Positions 7,878 to 15,934 of a stretch of 53,777 nt of DNA are shown here, in pieces (position 1 is the stretch's first letter; every line of letters starts with the position of its first letter). A program made the translations under genes and the position numbers. Source of the stretch: a virus. The notes under the pieces were generated by a model that saw only the letters and a program-made list of their open reading frames with translations, did not search any database and was not told where the DNA came from. The DNA lies in the IMG/VR virus record IMGVR_UViG_3300012944_000029, positions 1 to 53,777 of that record. The stretch is one strand, 5' to 3'.

Positions 7878-8312
7878 ATGCCTGCCGAACTATTGCCTGA
7901 GAATCAGCCAGAGGGAAGTCCAAAACCGCGTCACTTCAATTACGTCCACGGTCACAGCGTAAACCGCAAGATGTCCAAGACCTACAAGGCTTGGAGGAAC
8001 ATGCTCTCAAGGTGTTACAATCCGAACGATAAATGCTTTAAACATTACGGCGCGAGAGGGATCGGGGTTTGCGAGGAATGGCGTCATTGCTTCGATGCGT
8101 TCCTGACTTATGTCGGAGTGGCCCCAGCCCCGAACATGACCATGGAGAGGAAGGACAATGCCAGAAACTATGAGCCCGGGAATGTAAAATGGGCTGACCG
8201 ATGGGCGCAGGCTGGGAACAAACGGAACAATAGAATGGTCACGGTTCTCGGCGAGACTGGTCATTTCGCCAAGCCAATCCGTGGTTTAAGACGACCAGAG
8301 ATTAAACCGTAG
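7878..8312 (+). CDS. HNH homing endonuclease 1
   Basis: A 144-residue protein on the strand opposite to its neighbours. The core SKTYKAWRNMLSRCYNP, FKHYGARGIGVCEEW and MTMERKDNARNYEPGNVKW is the pattern of phage HNH/AP2-type homing endonucleases; the C-terminal NKRNNRMV region is the usual DNA-binding tail, here short. Compared with the paralogue at 15935 it lacks the N-terminal Cys-rich domain of about 65 residues. It occupies the space between the primase gene (5 bases away) and the capsid leader, so it is probably a mobile insertion. It should act by cutting uninserted alleles. Confidence 0.88.
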   Translation: MPAELLPENQPEGSPKPRHFNYVHGHSVNRKMSKTYKAWRNMLSRCYNPNDKCFKHYGARGIGVCEEWRHCFDAFLTYVGVAPAPNMTMERKDNARNYEPGNVKWADRWAQAGNKRNNRMVTVLGETGHFAKPIRGLRRPEIKP

Positions 8313-8317
8313 TCCCG

Positions 8318-9130
8318 TCAACCAGGAATCGACCAGACCAAAGATTTGATGCTCGATTCGATCAGAGCTTTTGTTCCCCCGAACTGCAAAAATTGCCGAA
8401 GGTCCTTGGCCGGTGGAACGTAAGTAACTGTTGGGACGCCAAGGCGCATGGAGATTTTCTCCGCCCCATTCAACCCCGGTGCATCGTTGTCCGCCACGAT
8501 TACGGCTTGCTGAATATGCAGGCGTTTGAACGCGAGGCGTATCTCATTCTCGCCACAATTGCAGCTTGGCCGGCCAACAGCCCAGAATCCGAGCGTCAAC
8601 GCCGCGGCACAATCAGTGGGTCCTTCGCAAACCAGCGCTGTGCAGTTGCTCTGGGTATGCGGCAGGAAGATGCCTTGACGCGAACCCGTCACAGCCCATT
8701 TTCGGCCATTGTCGGCCCGCAACCGGATGCCGCAGGGATTTCCCCATTCATCACGCATCGGGAAGGCCCAGGCGTGATGAGGCGCAGCCCATGCGGCGGT
8801 CATTGCTTCCAAGGATTCGATCGAGACGCCAAGACTCGACGCCAAGTCTTCGATCGCATCCCGAGGCGTGTCCATGGCGAATTGTTCCATGAGGAACGTT
8901 GCGTTGATTTTTGGAGGCTCAGGCTTGGGGGGTGTCAGGTTGACTGGAGCGTGATCGCCGTTGAGTGGATGCAGCCACCCGCCATTGTGGACTTCTTTCT
9001 CCGATTGAACGCGCATGCAATTTACGAACTTCTGGCCGATCGCGCACCAGTCTGGACGACCGCAAACGGGACACGGGTTATGCTTAGTAACTTTGATCCA
9101 TGGAGTCATCATCGTCATCAAGGAAACCAT
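8318..9130 (-). CDS. DNA primase (zinc finger plus TOPRIM)
   Basis: A 270-residue protein. An N-terminal zinc-binding segment CPVCGRPDWC (about residues 20-29) is followed by a linker. A TOPRIM core follows at about 165-245: LVCEGPTDCAAAL with the catalytic Glu, then VIVADNDAPG with the DxD motif. This is the layout of small phage primases of the DnaG or gp4 N-terminal type without a fused helicase. Several in-frame ATGs (9130, 9118, 9112, 9109) make the exact start uncertain. It synthesises RNA primers for phage DNA replication and probably works with the helicase encoded two genes upstream. Confidence 0.88.
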   Translation of the reverse strand: MVSLMTMMTPWIKVTKHNPCPVCGRPDWCAIGQKFVNCMRVQSEKEVHNGGWLHPLNGDHAPVNLTPPKPEPPKINATFLMEQFAMDTPRDAIEDLASSLGVSIESLEAMTAAWAAPHHAWAFPMRDEWGNPCGIRLRADNGRKWAVTGSRQGIFLPHTQSNCTALVCEGPTDCAAALTLGFWAVGRPSCNCGENEIRLAFKRLHIQQAVIVADNDAPGLNGAEKISMRLGVPTVTYVPPAKDLRQFLQFGGTKALIESSIKSLVWSIPG

Positions 9131-9368
9131 TGGCTTCCATTCGGTCTATCATCCGATCGCAGGCGTCGGAGTCCGCCTGAAGAATCCACTCATCCCAAGA
9201 AGATCCCCACGTTTGGGTGTACCCAAAAATTCGAGACAAACCAGATTCCTCCCAATGTTTAGCGAAAGCCTCGTAGTGTGCCTCCACTTGCTCCACGTTC
9301 GGGATAAAATATAGAAGTATTGTTGGTTCCAGCGGCTTCGGATTTGCTCGGTATTCTTCTTCAGTCAT
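9084..9368 (-). CDS. Small acidic protein of the replication block
   Basis: A 94-residue protein from the ATG at 9368, which is preceded by AAAGG at suitable spacing. It ends in a run of Asp (LDDDDDSMDQ) and overlaps the primase start. Trp-rich middle (GSSWDEWILQ). No family recognised. Lying between helicase and primase, it may be a replisome accessory protein or a DNA mimic. That is inference from position and charge. Confidence 0.65.
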   Translation of the reverse strand: MTEEEYRANPKPLEPTILLYFIPNVEQVEAHYEAFAKHWEESGLSRIFGYTQTWGSSWDEWILQADSDACDRMIDRMEANGFLDDDDDSMDQSY

Positions 9369-9378
9369 CTGTTGCCTT

Positions 9379-11016
9379 TCATTTCCATTTTCGGCTGAGT
9401 TTCCCGATAATCGCTCCAGCCTGACCTTTCGACATTTTGTCAGGATTGATTCCGTGCCTTCGGAGCAGGTCTTTCTGAGGTCCGGTGGCAGGGACTTTTC
9501 CAGAAGACGACGGCATAGGTTTCGCCGCGCTCTTTGAAAATCCATCGAAAGCATCGACTGAATGGATGGAATAATTCGTGCGAGGCACTAAATGAGACCG
9601 CTTTGCCGCTTCCTGGAGTCTCACTTGCTCTGCTTTCTTGAGTCTCTCTTGTTCCAGTGCGATTTCGGCTTTATCCAAAGTCCGCGAAACACGGACAGGT
9701 TTCCCTTCTTCCTGAGCTTTTTTGATAGCGAATGCCCTCGCCTCATCGCTGACTTTACCGCCCAGAATATCCATGCAAGTTACCAGCTTGTGTTTGCCGC
9801 TGTTTCCGACGAAGTCTATTATTCGGCAGAACGGTTTGGCGCTGGCCGCAATCGCCGACAGCCGTTTCTCTGGCGTGTCCAAGTCTGGTCCGTCCACGAC
9901 GCCGGGCAGCGGCCTTGTCGAGCGCCCGACCATCTGCTGATAAAGAGCGGCGCTTTTCGTCGGCTTGGCCATGATGATGACCTCTACGCCGGGGTCGTCG
10001 AATCCCTCGGTGAATACAGCACAGTTCATTACGACACGCGTTTCGCCATTGAAAAAGCGTTCCAATGTCTGTTTCCGTTTGTCTTTGTTCGTTTCCCCGC
10101 AGACCCACTCAGCCATCCCAGGAAAGACACGATTGAAGATATTACAGCAAAGCTCCGCATGCAGGACCGATGCTGTAAATACTATCGCTCTACGCGGAAG
10201 GCGGTTTAGCGCTCTCAAGTAATCTCTCCATTGAGGAACCGGAGTGGAATCGAGTGTATGCGGAGGCAACGCGAATAGCACTTCGAGAGACGGCTGGCAT
10301 ACGCCAACAATGTTGGACTCAGCTTCCATCACAGCGGCAAGATCTCCACTGTTGAGATCCCCTGATGTTGTCCTGATATGTGAATAATCTAATCCGGCCA
10401 CACTCGCAAATTGTTGAGTGATGTCGCAAAGCCAACCATCCTGAATCCCGGTCAGGATGGGGTAATCCGCAGCGACGCTGGTGAACACTTGTCCGAGTGA
10501 TTCCTTGTCGAACCGGGTGGGCGTCGCGGTACACCCCATGATTCGCAAGTCGGGGTTCTGCTGGAAATAATTGATCACATCTCGGTAACTTTTCGAGGTT
10601 GCGTGATGGGCTTCGTCGATAATCAGCACGCCGAAGTCTTCCGGCTTGAACTTGCTCATGCGTTTCCGACCACGATATCCGGCGTTCAAAGTCTGAACTG
10701 TAGCAATAACGACAGGGAAGTTATTGTCGAATCCGTTCAGGGCATGATCCATGGATACGCTTTCGCCTGCCATTTCGATGCCGCATTCGAGTCCGGTTGT
10801 GGCTGTAATCTTGATGAATGGCTGCCGAACCAATTCTTCTCGGTGAGCAATAACCAACGCACGTTTAGGCTGCATCTTTGCGATAACATCGGCAAAGATT
10901 ATGGTTTTGCCTCCACCTGTGTACAGCACCAGCAGTGTTGACTTCTCGGTGGCCCATTCCGCTCTAATCTTTTCAGAACATGTGACCTGATAATCCCGAA
11001 GCTGGAACGGATTCAT
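9379..11016 (-). CDS. SF2 DNA helicase
   Basis: A 545-residue DEAD/DEAH-type helicase. Q-like N-terminus LRDYQ, Walker A TGGGKT (about residues 33-38), Walker B IIDEAHH (about 129-135), motif III CTATPTR, and motif VI QQMVGRSTRP. The C-terminal 80 residues are charged with a short basic GPQKDLLRRHGINPDKMSKG segment, which resembles a small domain found at the ends of some phage nucleic-acid proteins. Length and motifs fit phage helicases related to UvsW/RecG-like or type III restriction helicase folds. It starts with ATGA over the upstream stop. It probably unwinds DNA at replication forks or remodels recombination intermediates. Confidence 0.92.
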   Translation of the reverse strand: MNPFQLRDYQVTCSEKIRAEWATEKSTLLVLYTGGGKTIIFADVIAKMQPKRALVIAHREELVRQPFIKITATTGLECGIEMAGESVSMDHALNGFDNNFPVVIATVQTLNAGYRGRKRMSKFKPEDFGVLIIDEAHHATSKSYRDVINYFQQNPDLRIMGCTATPTRFDKESLGQVFTSVAADYPILTGIQDGWLCDITQQFASVAGLDYSHIRTTSGDLNSGDLAAVMEAESNIVGVCQPSLEVLFALPPHTLDSTPVPQWRDYLRALNRLPRRAIVFTASVLHAELCCNIFNRVFPGMAEWVCGETNKDKRKQTLERFFNGETRVVMNCAVFTEGFDDPGVEVIIMAKPTKSAALYQQMVGRSTRPLPGVVDGPDLDTPEKRLSAIAASAKPFCRIIDFVGNSGKHKLVTCMDILGGKVSDEARAFAIKKAQEEGKPVRVSRTLDKAEIALEQERLKKAEQVRLQEAAKRSHLVPRTNYSIHSVDAFDGFSKSAAKPMPSSSGKVPATGPQKDLLRRHGINPDKMSKGQAGAIIGKLSRKWK

Positions 11017-11804
11017 TGCTTTGCCTCAATTGCGCGCTCACGAATGATGCGAAGCTCCTCGGGCGCATTCTTCTCGTAGGAGAATTTTGAGACAAGCCCA
11101 ACGCCTTTGCAGTTTAAGCACCCTTTGTTCATTCTGTAGTGCCCCTGACAGTAAAGACAGACCGCATACGGTTTGGCATCAGTCAGATATTGATATGCCC
11201 TTGAGAGGTGATCAATCGCGGCTGGAGACACGCACCGGAAGAGTGGATCATCAGCCTTTTTAGCGTTCTCAATGGCTGTCTTGGCCTTAGACACCGCAGT
11301 CATCAGGTCCTGGACATCTTGCGAGCGGTGCCAGAACTCCAAGGCCTCTTCTGGAATTGGGTATCCAGAAGCATCCAATTCTATGATCTTGGTCGGATTG
11401 TCTTCCCCTATGTTTTGATCTGTTTTGCCATTCCCCCTATGTTTCTCAGTTTTGAGAGGCATAGGGGACGCATTCGAGTTCCCCTTATTAGTGGCATCAG
11501 AGGCGTTCTTTTTCGGAACGTTTGGTTCAATCGGTTTGTCCTGGCATAGGGGAGGTTCAAGAAGCAACTTATGATCTGAAAGTAGTCTGTAGGTCTTAGT
11601 TTTGCTAATGCCGAGATACTTTTCCCGGTACTCGTCAAAGCTGGCGTAATGCAACTTCCACAGCTTACGTTCATGAACCTCCTGCAAGGCCGGACCAGAG
11701 ATTTCGCCTTGGGATATGAACTCTTTGAGAATTGCTCCAGTCCTCCCGAATGCCTGCTCGGGAGTACCGTGCCATTTACCGGAAACCGATTTGGAATTGT
11801 CCAT
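11013..11804 (-). CDS. Zinc-ribbon DNA-binding protein of the replication block
   Basis: A 263-residue protein, ATG start, ATGA overlap with the helicase. The N-terminal 80 residues (FGRTGAILKEFISQGEISG, then FDEYREKYLGISKTKTYRLL) look like a helix-turn-helix region similar to plasmid and phage replication-initiator accessory domains. The middle is low-complexity and polar. The C-terminus holds a zinc ribbon, CLYCQG and CLNCKG. It opens the replication gene run and follows a 15-bp inverted repeat, so it may be an initiator, loader or autoregulator. Confidence 0.65.
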   Translation of the reverse strand: MDNSKSVSGKWHGTPEQAFGRTGAILKEFISQGEISGPALQEVHERKLWKLHYASFDEYREKYLGISKTKTYRLLSDHKLLLEPPLCQDKPIEPNVPKKNASDATNKGNSNASPMPLKTEKHRGNGKTDQNIGEDNPTKIIELDASGYPIPEEALEFWHRSQDVQDLMTAVSKAKTAIENAKKADDPLFRCVSPAAIDHLSRAYQYLTDAKPYAVCLYCQGHYRMNKGCLNCKGVGLVSKFSYEKNAPEELRIIRERAIEAKQ

Positions 11805-11810
11805 TCAAGC

Positions 11811-11900
11811 CTTAAAAGCAATAGCCCGCGCTGGACCGCAGGGAAAGATCGAAGCTGGCGCTAAGACGAAACCCCGACGACACGAGCTATTGTTTTTAAG
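11811..11900. promoter_or_regulatory. Long inverted repeat upstream of the replication genes
   Basis: CTTAAAAGCAATAGC at 11811-11825 and GCTATTGTTTTTAAG at 11886-11900 are inverted copies matching at 14 of 15 positions, 60 bases apart, in the 179-base gap before the zinc-ribbon gene (starts 11804). It could be a paired operator bound by that protein, or a long RNA stem in its leader. A weak minus-strand promoter-like pair may lie just upstream. Confidence 0.6.
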
Positions 11901-11983
11901 ATTTGAGTGAATCACTTTCATCGGCGGTCCATCGTCGATGTCCAAATACCTATCCGAACCGCGTCAGAAGTGCAAGCGGAAAT

Positions 11984-13012
11984 TTACGAGTAAGGCAGTC
12001 CCGTAGTTTGCGTCACGAGTCCGGCCAATCCGTCAGCCGAGTTGCTGTTCACCAGATCGTATGCCGGATCTTTCAGGGAGTTGTATCCCATGTTGCTCGC
12101 CGTTTCGAACTCGTACATGACGGTCGGCATCGGAAGACCGAAGTGGAACCAGCGATTATCTCGCACTCCGATTCCAGAATTGAAAAGCTTCACCATCATT
12201 GAGTCCGTCCACACGGTTCCGCGATGCACCCACACGGTTTCCAGTCTGCCATCGAAGACTGTGCCCGCGCCGCCTCGCGCGCCCAACAGCAGACCCGCGC
12301 CGACTCCCCTCATTCCTGCTGAATGGACGATATTTGTCTGTACACCGTTGAGCCAGATTCTCAGCTTCTGACCGAGCGCGTCAAAGGATGCAGCGACCAG
12401 GTACCACGTGTTGAGATTAACTGGGGCTGTTTTTACCACGCCAGAAGCGGAGCCACCGGCGTCAATGATGTTGAAATAAAACGTGTTGTCCGATCCGTCG
12501 TATCCTAGCAGAAATTGCTCGTTTCCACCACCCGTCCATCTCGCAATCAAGTCCGACGCGGCAAGATCTTGATTCATCCACACAAAGGCCCCGATCGTGA
12601 ATGACGTGTTTGCGGGCATGAATGGTCCTGGCAAGGCGCTATCGTTTGCCATTGACATGAAATTGGAAGATGTCGCGCCGATACGGAATCGAGCTGAGAA
12701 GGAAGCGCCATCAACGGGATCACCCGCCCATGGCGCACAAACGTCTGGGCATGGTGGGCAATAGATCACCTGACGCCAGCGCCCGGCTCCGGTCACTGCT
12801 GTCGGTTTTATGACGCTCGTGCCGTTATCCGCAAGCACGGAATTCTTGTCGTAGGAATAGACCCCATTCAGCACACCATCGTACGCCGCGACTGATCCGA
12901 GGAGCACGCCCATGGCGAGATGCACCGGATCAGGACCGAGACGCATCTTCGCGATCGTCTCAAAGATCCAGGGGTCTGGATCGAGCCTTTTATTAAAAAT
13001 CACCTCAGGCAC
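11984..13012 (-). CDS. LamG-domain tail adhesin with DNGT module
   Basis: A 342-residue protein, GTG start. Residues about 1-80 form the module shared with the proteins at 13015 and 758 (FETIAKMRLGPDP, then LADNGTSVIKPTAVTGAGRW). Residues about 95-285 look like a concanavalin/LamG beta sandwich (FTIGAFVWMNQDL, LNTWYLVAASFD, LRIWLNGVQ, DGRLETVWVHRGTVW), a carbohydrate-binding fold common in phage adhesins. It is probably a virion protein that binds host glycans, even though it is encoded next to replication genes and far from the other tail genes. Confidence 0.82.
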   Translation of the reverse strand: MPEVIFNKRLDPDPWIFETIAKMRLGPDPVHLAMGVLLGSVAAYDGVLNGVYSYDKNSVLADNGTSVIKPTAVTGAGRWRQVIYCPPCPDVCAPWAGDPVDGASFSARFRIGATSSNFMSMANDSALPGPFMPANTSFTIGAFVWMNQDLAASDLIARWTGGGNEQFLLGYDGSDNTFYFNIIDAGGSASGVVKTAPVNLNTWYLVAASFDALGQKLRIWLNGVQTNIVHSAGMRGVGAGLLLGARGGAGTVFDGRLETVWVHRGTVWTDSMMVKLFNSGIGVRDNRWFHFGLPMPTVMYEFETASNMGYNSLKDPAYDLVNSNSADGLAGLVTQTTGLPYS

Positions 13013-13014
13013 AA

Positions 13015-13263
13015 TTAGAGAAGTTTGATCCAGCGGCCAACAGGGTAAGGGCTGGCAATGATGGTTGTGCCGTTGTCCGGGGCATTGGACGTGGGATCGT
13101 AGCCGAACATTCCAAAGACCGTGTTATCGAAAGCCACCGTGCCGCCAAGGAGAAATCCGATGTCTCGATTGTTCGGGTTCGGGCTGAGTCTCATCTTGGC
13201 GACTGTCTCGAAGACCCAACAGTTCGCCTCGACACGGAGGTTGGCTTGGAGATTCAGCGCCAT
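13015..13263 (-). CDS. Small DNGT-module tail protein
   Basis: An 82-residue protein consisting of little more than the module that begins the LamG protein downstream (FETVAKMRLSPNP, DNGTTIIASPYPVGRWIKLL). The close match between the two N-termini points to tandem duplication, with one copy having gained a LamG domain. ATG start. It is likely a virion-surface or fibre-base component. Confidence 0.72.
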   Translation of the reverse strand: MALNLQANLRVEANCWVFETVAKMRLSPNPNNRDIGFLLGGTVAFDNTVFGMFGYDPTSNAPDNGTTIIASPYPVGRWIKLL

Positions 13264-13294
13264 TTAGGCAACGGTAACAGCATTATCGGGCCTA

Positions 13295-13927
13295 TCAAGC
13301 CGGGATTAGGATGCGTTGGGCGAGTCGGCGAACGGCGATTTCGCAATACTCCTCGTTGATCTCAATTCCGGTGGCTCTAAGGCCCTTAAGTTTAGCGGCC
13401 ACAAGGGTTGTTCCTGAGCCCATGAAAGGGTCCAGTACGGTTTGGGCTTCTGGGACCTGGCCGAGGCACCACGTCATCAGCGAAAGCGGTTTTTGGGTGG
13501 GGTGCACCTTCCCATCCTGCAGAAGTTGGCCACGAGAAAAGTCGAAAACTCGGACCGCCTTTTTCAGGTTGGTCCACGCCATCTCTGCGTCCGCAAAATC
13601 GAAGTTGCGTTGCATTTTGTTCCATACAAGCCAGCAGGAAGAAGGCGGAAGTAAAAAGTAATTGCCACCCCAAATGACTTGATATTGAGCAGCTTGCCGC
13701 ATGAGAACAATCACGGCTTCATCACATGGCGAGGCGTCCCAATCCGTTTTACCATAGTTTCGGAAACCCCATTGGCCATTATTTTTGGCCATTCCTTTAT
13801 CTGCAGAAATGCCATAAGGCGGGTCCGTCAACAGCAGATCAAACTTCCCAAGCGACGGCAAAATGGTGCGGCAATCGCCGCAATAAATCGTGATCCCGTC
13901 CTCACAATAGAATGGCTCAGGGCTCAT
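13295..13927 (-). CDS. Adenine-type DNA methyltransferase (beta class)
   Basis: A 210-residue protein. The catalytic motif TDPPYGI comes near the N-terminus and the SAM-binding motif DPFMGSGTT near the C-terminus, the order of beta-class N6-adenine/N4-cytosine enzymes; DPPY favours adenine. HPTQKP is the usual motif before the SAM loop. The ATG at 13927 overlaps the previous stop (ATGA). The length is that of a minimal single-domain enzyme with a very short target-recognition region. No restriction enzyme gene lies alongside, so it is an orphan methylase, probably protecting phage DNA from host restriction. Confidence 0.9.
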   Translation of the reverse strand: MSPEPFYCEDGITIYCGDCRTILPSLGKFDLLLTDPPYGISADKGMAKNNGQWGFRNYGKTDWDASPCDEAVIVLMRQAAQYQVIWGGNYFLLPPSSCWLVWNKMQRNFDFADAEMAWTNLKKAVRVFDFSRGQLLQDGKVHPTQKPLSLMTWCLGQVPEAQTVLDPFMGSGTTLVAAKLKGLRATGIEINEEYCEIAVRRLAQRILIPA

Positions 13928-14196
13928 GGTTTGCGCGTGACAATGCGGAACACGCTGAGCATCACCTTGTCCTGCCACAGTTCGCTGCGGTCGGGATATT
14001 CCCGAATGTGGATCTTGAGTTCTTCAAGGAGATGCTTGGCCAATCCAGGATTCGTCGTGACTTGCTCGAAGACCTTGGCGGGCAGACGTTCCTTGATCTG
14101 GCCAGAGAGCCACGCCTCCTTGCTCTCCATGATCTGAACAGCCAAGTCGTTTATCCTGGCGGATTGTTCGCCGTTAGATTGCATGCCATCTCCCAT
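13924..14196 (-). CDS. Hypothetical helical protein
   Basis: A 90-residue helical, charged protein (LAVQIMESKEAWLSGQIKER) with an acidic/basic pattern and no Cys or membrane span. Start at ATG 14196 overlaps the upstream gene by 23 bases; ATG 14184 is an alternative. It is translationally coupled to the DNA methyltransferase and might be its partner, but no family is recognised. Confidence 0.62.
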   Translation of the reverse strand: MGDGMQSNGEQSARINDLAVQIMESKEAWLSGQIKERLPAKVFEQVTTNPGLAKHLLEELKIHIREYPDRSELWQDKVMLSVFRIVTRKP

Positions 14197-14467
14197 TCGT
14201 GGACGTGTAACTCAATATTGGCCTCATAATATCTCCCATCCCATGAGGCCATGCCCTGGTCTGAATTTCAAGCCAAGGCGATTGCGGAAAACCGGGCATG
14301 AGAAGGTACGTCCTGAACTCCTCCACGACCGCGGACGTAAGCCCATCGCGTGGCACGATAATGTCTCCGGTTCTGATCCAGTTGCGTGCGTAGAGCAGCG
14401 CTCCGGGCAGAATCATTGGCGCGACTGCCGCCTTCAGGATTTTTAACAGGAATGATCGTCGGTTCAT
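14174..14467 (-). CDS. Small protein with Tat- or anchor-like N-terminus
   Basis: A 97-residue protein. It starts MNRRSFLLKILKAAVAP: twin Arg, Ser-Phe-Leu, then a hydrophobic stretch, like a Tat signal or a signal anchor. The rest is soluble with aromatic residues (FPQSPWLEIQTRAWP). ATGA overlap with the methyltransferase gene upstream. The signal suggests export or membrane attachment, perhaps as the membrane partner of the glycan-modifying proteins encoded next to it. No family recognised. Confidence 0.65.
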   Translation of the reverse strand: MNRRSFLLKILKAAVAPMILPGALLYARNWIRTGDIIVPRDGLTSAVVEEFRTYLLMPGFPQSPWLEIQTRAWPHGMGDIMRPILSYTSTNGRWHAI

Positions 14468-15120
14468 GCGGGGTGTGTGAAATTTACATCGTCGATTGCC
14501 GCGTCCAGCGCGTCGGGCCGCCGGAAAGCGCACCATCCATTTCGGTCGTCCAGATCATCAGCGATGACGCGCCATCCCTTTTCGATGAGCAGATTTCGGT
14601 TTCTGACGTTCTTGTGCGCACGCGCAGGATGCGTATCATCCAACGCGATTATGTCGCATCTCGGCAGCAGGATGTCCATCTCAGCACTGCTCGACCATTC
14701 CCCACCGTCGAGCAGGAGCAAGTCGATATGCATCGGTAAATCAGCCAAGACATTCGGCGCAGCCATGAACTGGCCACGGAGAAAGTCGTATCCGAGCGGA
14801 CCGCGCATCTCCTCACCACCCGGGTGTGCGTAAGGCTCAAAGCCATCGTCTGGTGCGATCCTGCCACAAAGGAGCGTGATCTGATCGTAACCTGCCCAGG
14901 CTCGTAACGCCTCATCAAAGAGGCCCATGTCAATCTCGACCGAGACCAAGCGCTGGTCGGGAAGCTCGATGCCCATGGCGAGGCACCGCGTGGACCCTTG
15001 GCCATGCCAGGTTCCAAGCTCGACGATCGTTTCGGCCTTCCGGGCCAGTCCCGTGAGGAGATCGCCGAATGGCGTGCCTTCGCAGATTTGGCCTAAGGAC
15101 GATACGGTTTCGTTTTGCAT
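14464..15120 (-). CDS. SAM-dependent methyltransferase (CmcI/FkbM-like)
   Basis: A 218-residue class I methyltransferase fold from the ATG at 15120. Motif I is IVELGTWHGQGST, then VSVEID at the end of strand 2, LLLLDGGEW, and IIALDDTHPA. The pattern is that of small-molecule or sugar O-methyltransferases of the CmcI/TylF group rather than DNA methylases (no DPPY or PC motif). It lies at the end of a run of glycosyltransferase genes and overlaps one by 28 bases, so it may methylate the glycan they build. Confidence 0.75.
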   Translation of the reverse strand: MQNETVSSLGQICEGTPFGDLLTGLARKAETIVELGTWHGQGSTRCLAMGIELPDQRLVSVEIDMGLFDEALRAWAGYDQITLLCGRIAPDDGFEPYAHPGGEEMRGPLGYDFLRGQFMAAPNVLADLPMHIDLLLLDGGEWSSSAEMDILLPRCDIIALDDTHPARAHKNVRNRNLLIEKGWRVIADDLDDRNGWCAFRRPDALDAAIDDVNFTHPA

Positions 15121-15830
15121 GAGTTGACTTCTGTGTAAATCCGGGCGAATGCTTCGGTCGGTTTCACGACCATAGGCCATGTCAACATCTCGTTCCAGCC
15201 GTACTGATCATGGTCACGTCCAATATGGATTGGGTCCTTGAAGTCTGGCCAAGGATTCCACCAACGCCCGCCGCGGAAAATATATCCCATTTCCTGGTCC
15301 CATACAGGCGTTATCTCTTCTTCGGGATCGTGTAGGTTTGGATACTGGCGATAATGAAGCAATCGGCACACCGCTGAGTGTTTCATCAGAGTTAACGGAC
15401 CTTCGGGATTTCCACAGGTCTGCGAGCAACACAGAATCTCGGGGCGATCCCAAAATTCCCGGATGAGCGAATCTAAATTGATATCACCAATAAAAGCATC
15501 ATGATCATAATGAATCAGGATATCCCATTCAGTCCCGCGATTAGCCGCAAATGCAAACCCGGCAGTGAATGCCGCTTTGCCATAATGCCGCCGATGGCCA
15601 GAAAATTCGGAGTCCCATTCGACACCAGCATTTATTACTGGAACGTCTGGAATCGGATTAAATGCGGGGTCGGAATATGTGCCGCTTGAGGCGAATAATC
15701 CAATTGGAGAAAAAAGTCTCTCAGCGCGTTCCTTCCACGCCACTAAGCCGCACATTCCGTTATGGTGGAGGTTCGCCATTTCTTTGGTTCTCCAATAGGC
15801 TACTGAGAACACTAACAGTCTGTGAGTCAC
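15093..15830 (-). CDS. Glycosyltransferase, GT-A like
   Basis: A 245-residue protein. ILIHYDHDAFIG (about residues 103-114) carries a DxD-type metal site, and the N-terminal strand LLVFSVAYW and later WDQEMGYIF fit a GT-A fold. The start chosen is GTG; the first ~8 codons may be altered because the region just upstream was disrupted by the HNH cassette that begins at 15935. It belongs to the glycan island and may modify host surface, virion or DNA sugars. Substrate unknown. Confidence 0.65.
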   Translation of the reverse strand: MTHRLLVFSVAYWRTKEMANLHHNGMCGLVAWKERAERLFSPIGLFASSGTYSDPAFNPIPDVPVINAGVEWDSEFSGHRRHYGKAAFTAGFAFAANRGTEWDILIHYDHDAFIGDINLDSLIREFWDRPEILCCSQTCGNPEGPLTLMKHSAVCRLLHYRQYPNLHDPEEEITPVWDQEMGYIFRGGRWWNPWPDFKDPIHIGRDHDQYGWNEMLTWPMVVKPTEAFARIYTEVNSCKTKPYRP

Positions 15831-15873
15831 ATTATTGGATTGCAGTTCCCGAAGAGGTCCGTAAGATGGTTGC

Positions 15874-15934
15874 AGTGAGCGCCGGTTGTCGCCGGACGCC
15901 CACCACTTGACACAACAAAGTTGCGATCATCGTT
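15874..15934 (+). repeat. Conserved leader of HNH cassette 2
   Basis: Outer stem AGTG/CACT (15874-15877 with 15904-15907) encloses hairpin GCGCCGG/CCGGaCGC (15879-15885 with 15892-15899). These are followed by ACACAACAA, six variable bases, GATCATCGT, one base and the HNH ATG. Layout and spacing match 7812-7877, but stem sequences are replaced by other paired sequences. Confidence 0.7.

Noticed and set aside
8393-9262. Long plus-strand frame of 289 codons over the primase
   Set aside because: Shadow of the primase gene; the minus frame has zinc-finger and TOPRIM motifs and good coupling, the plus frame has neither.
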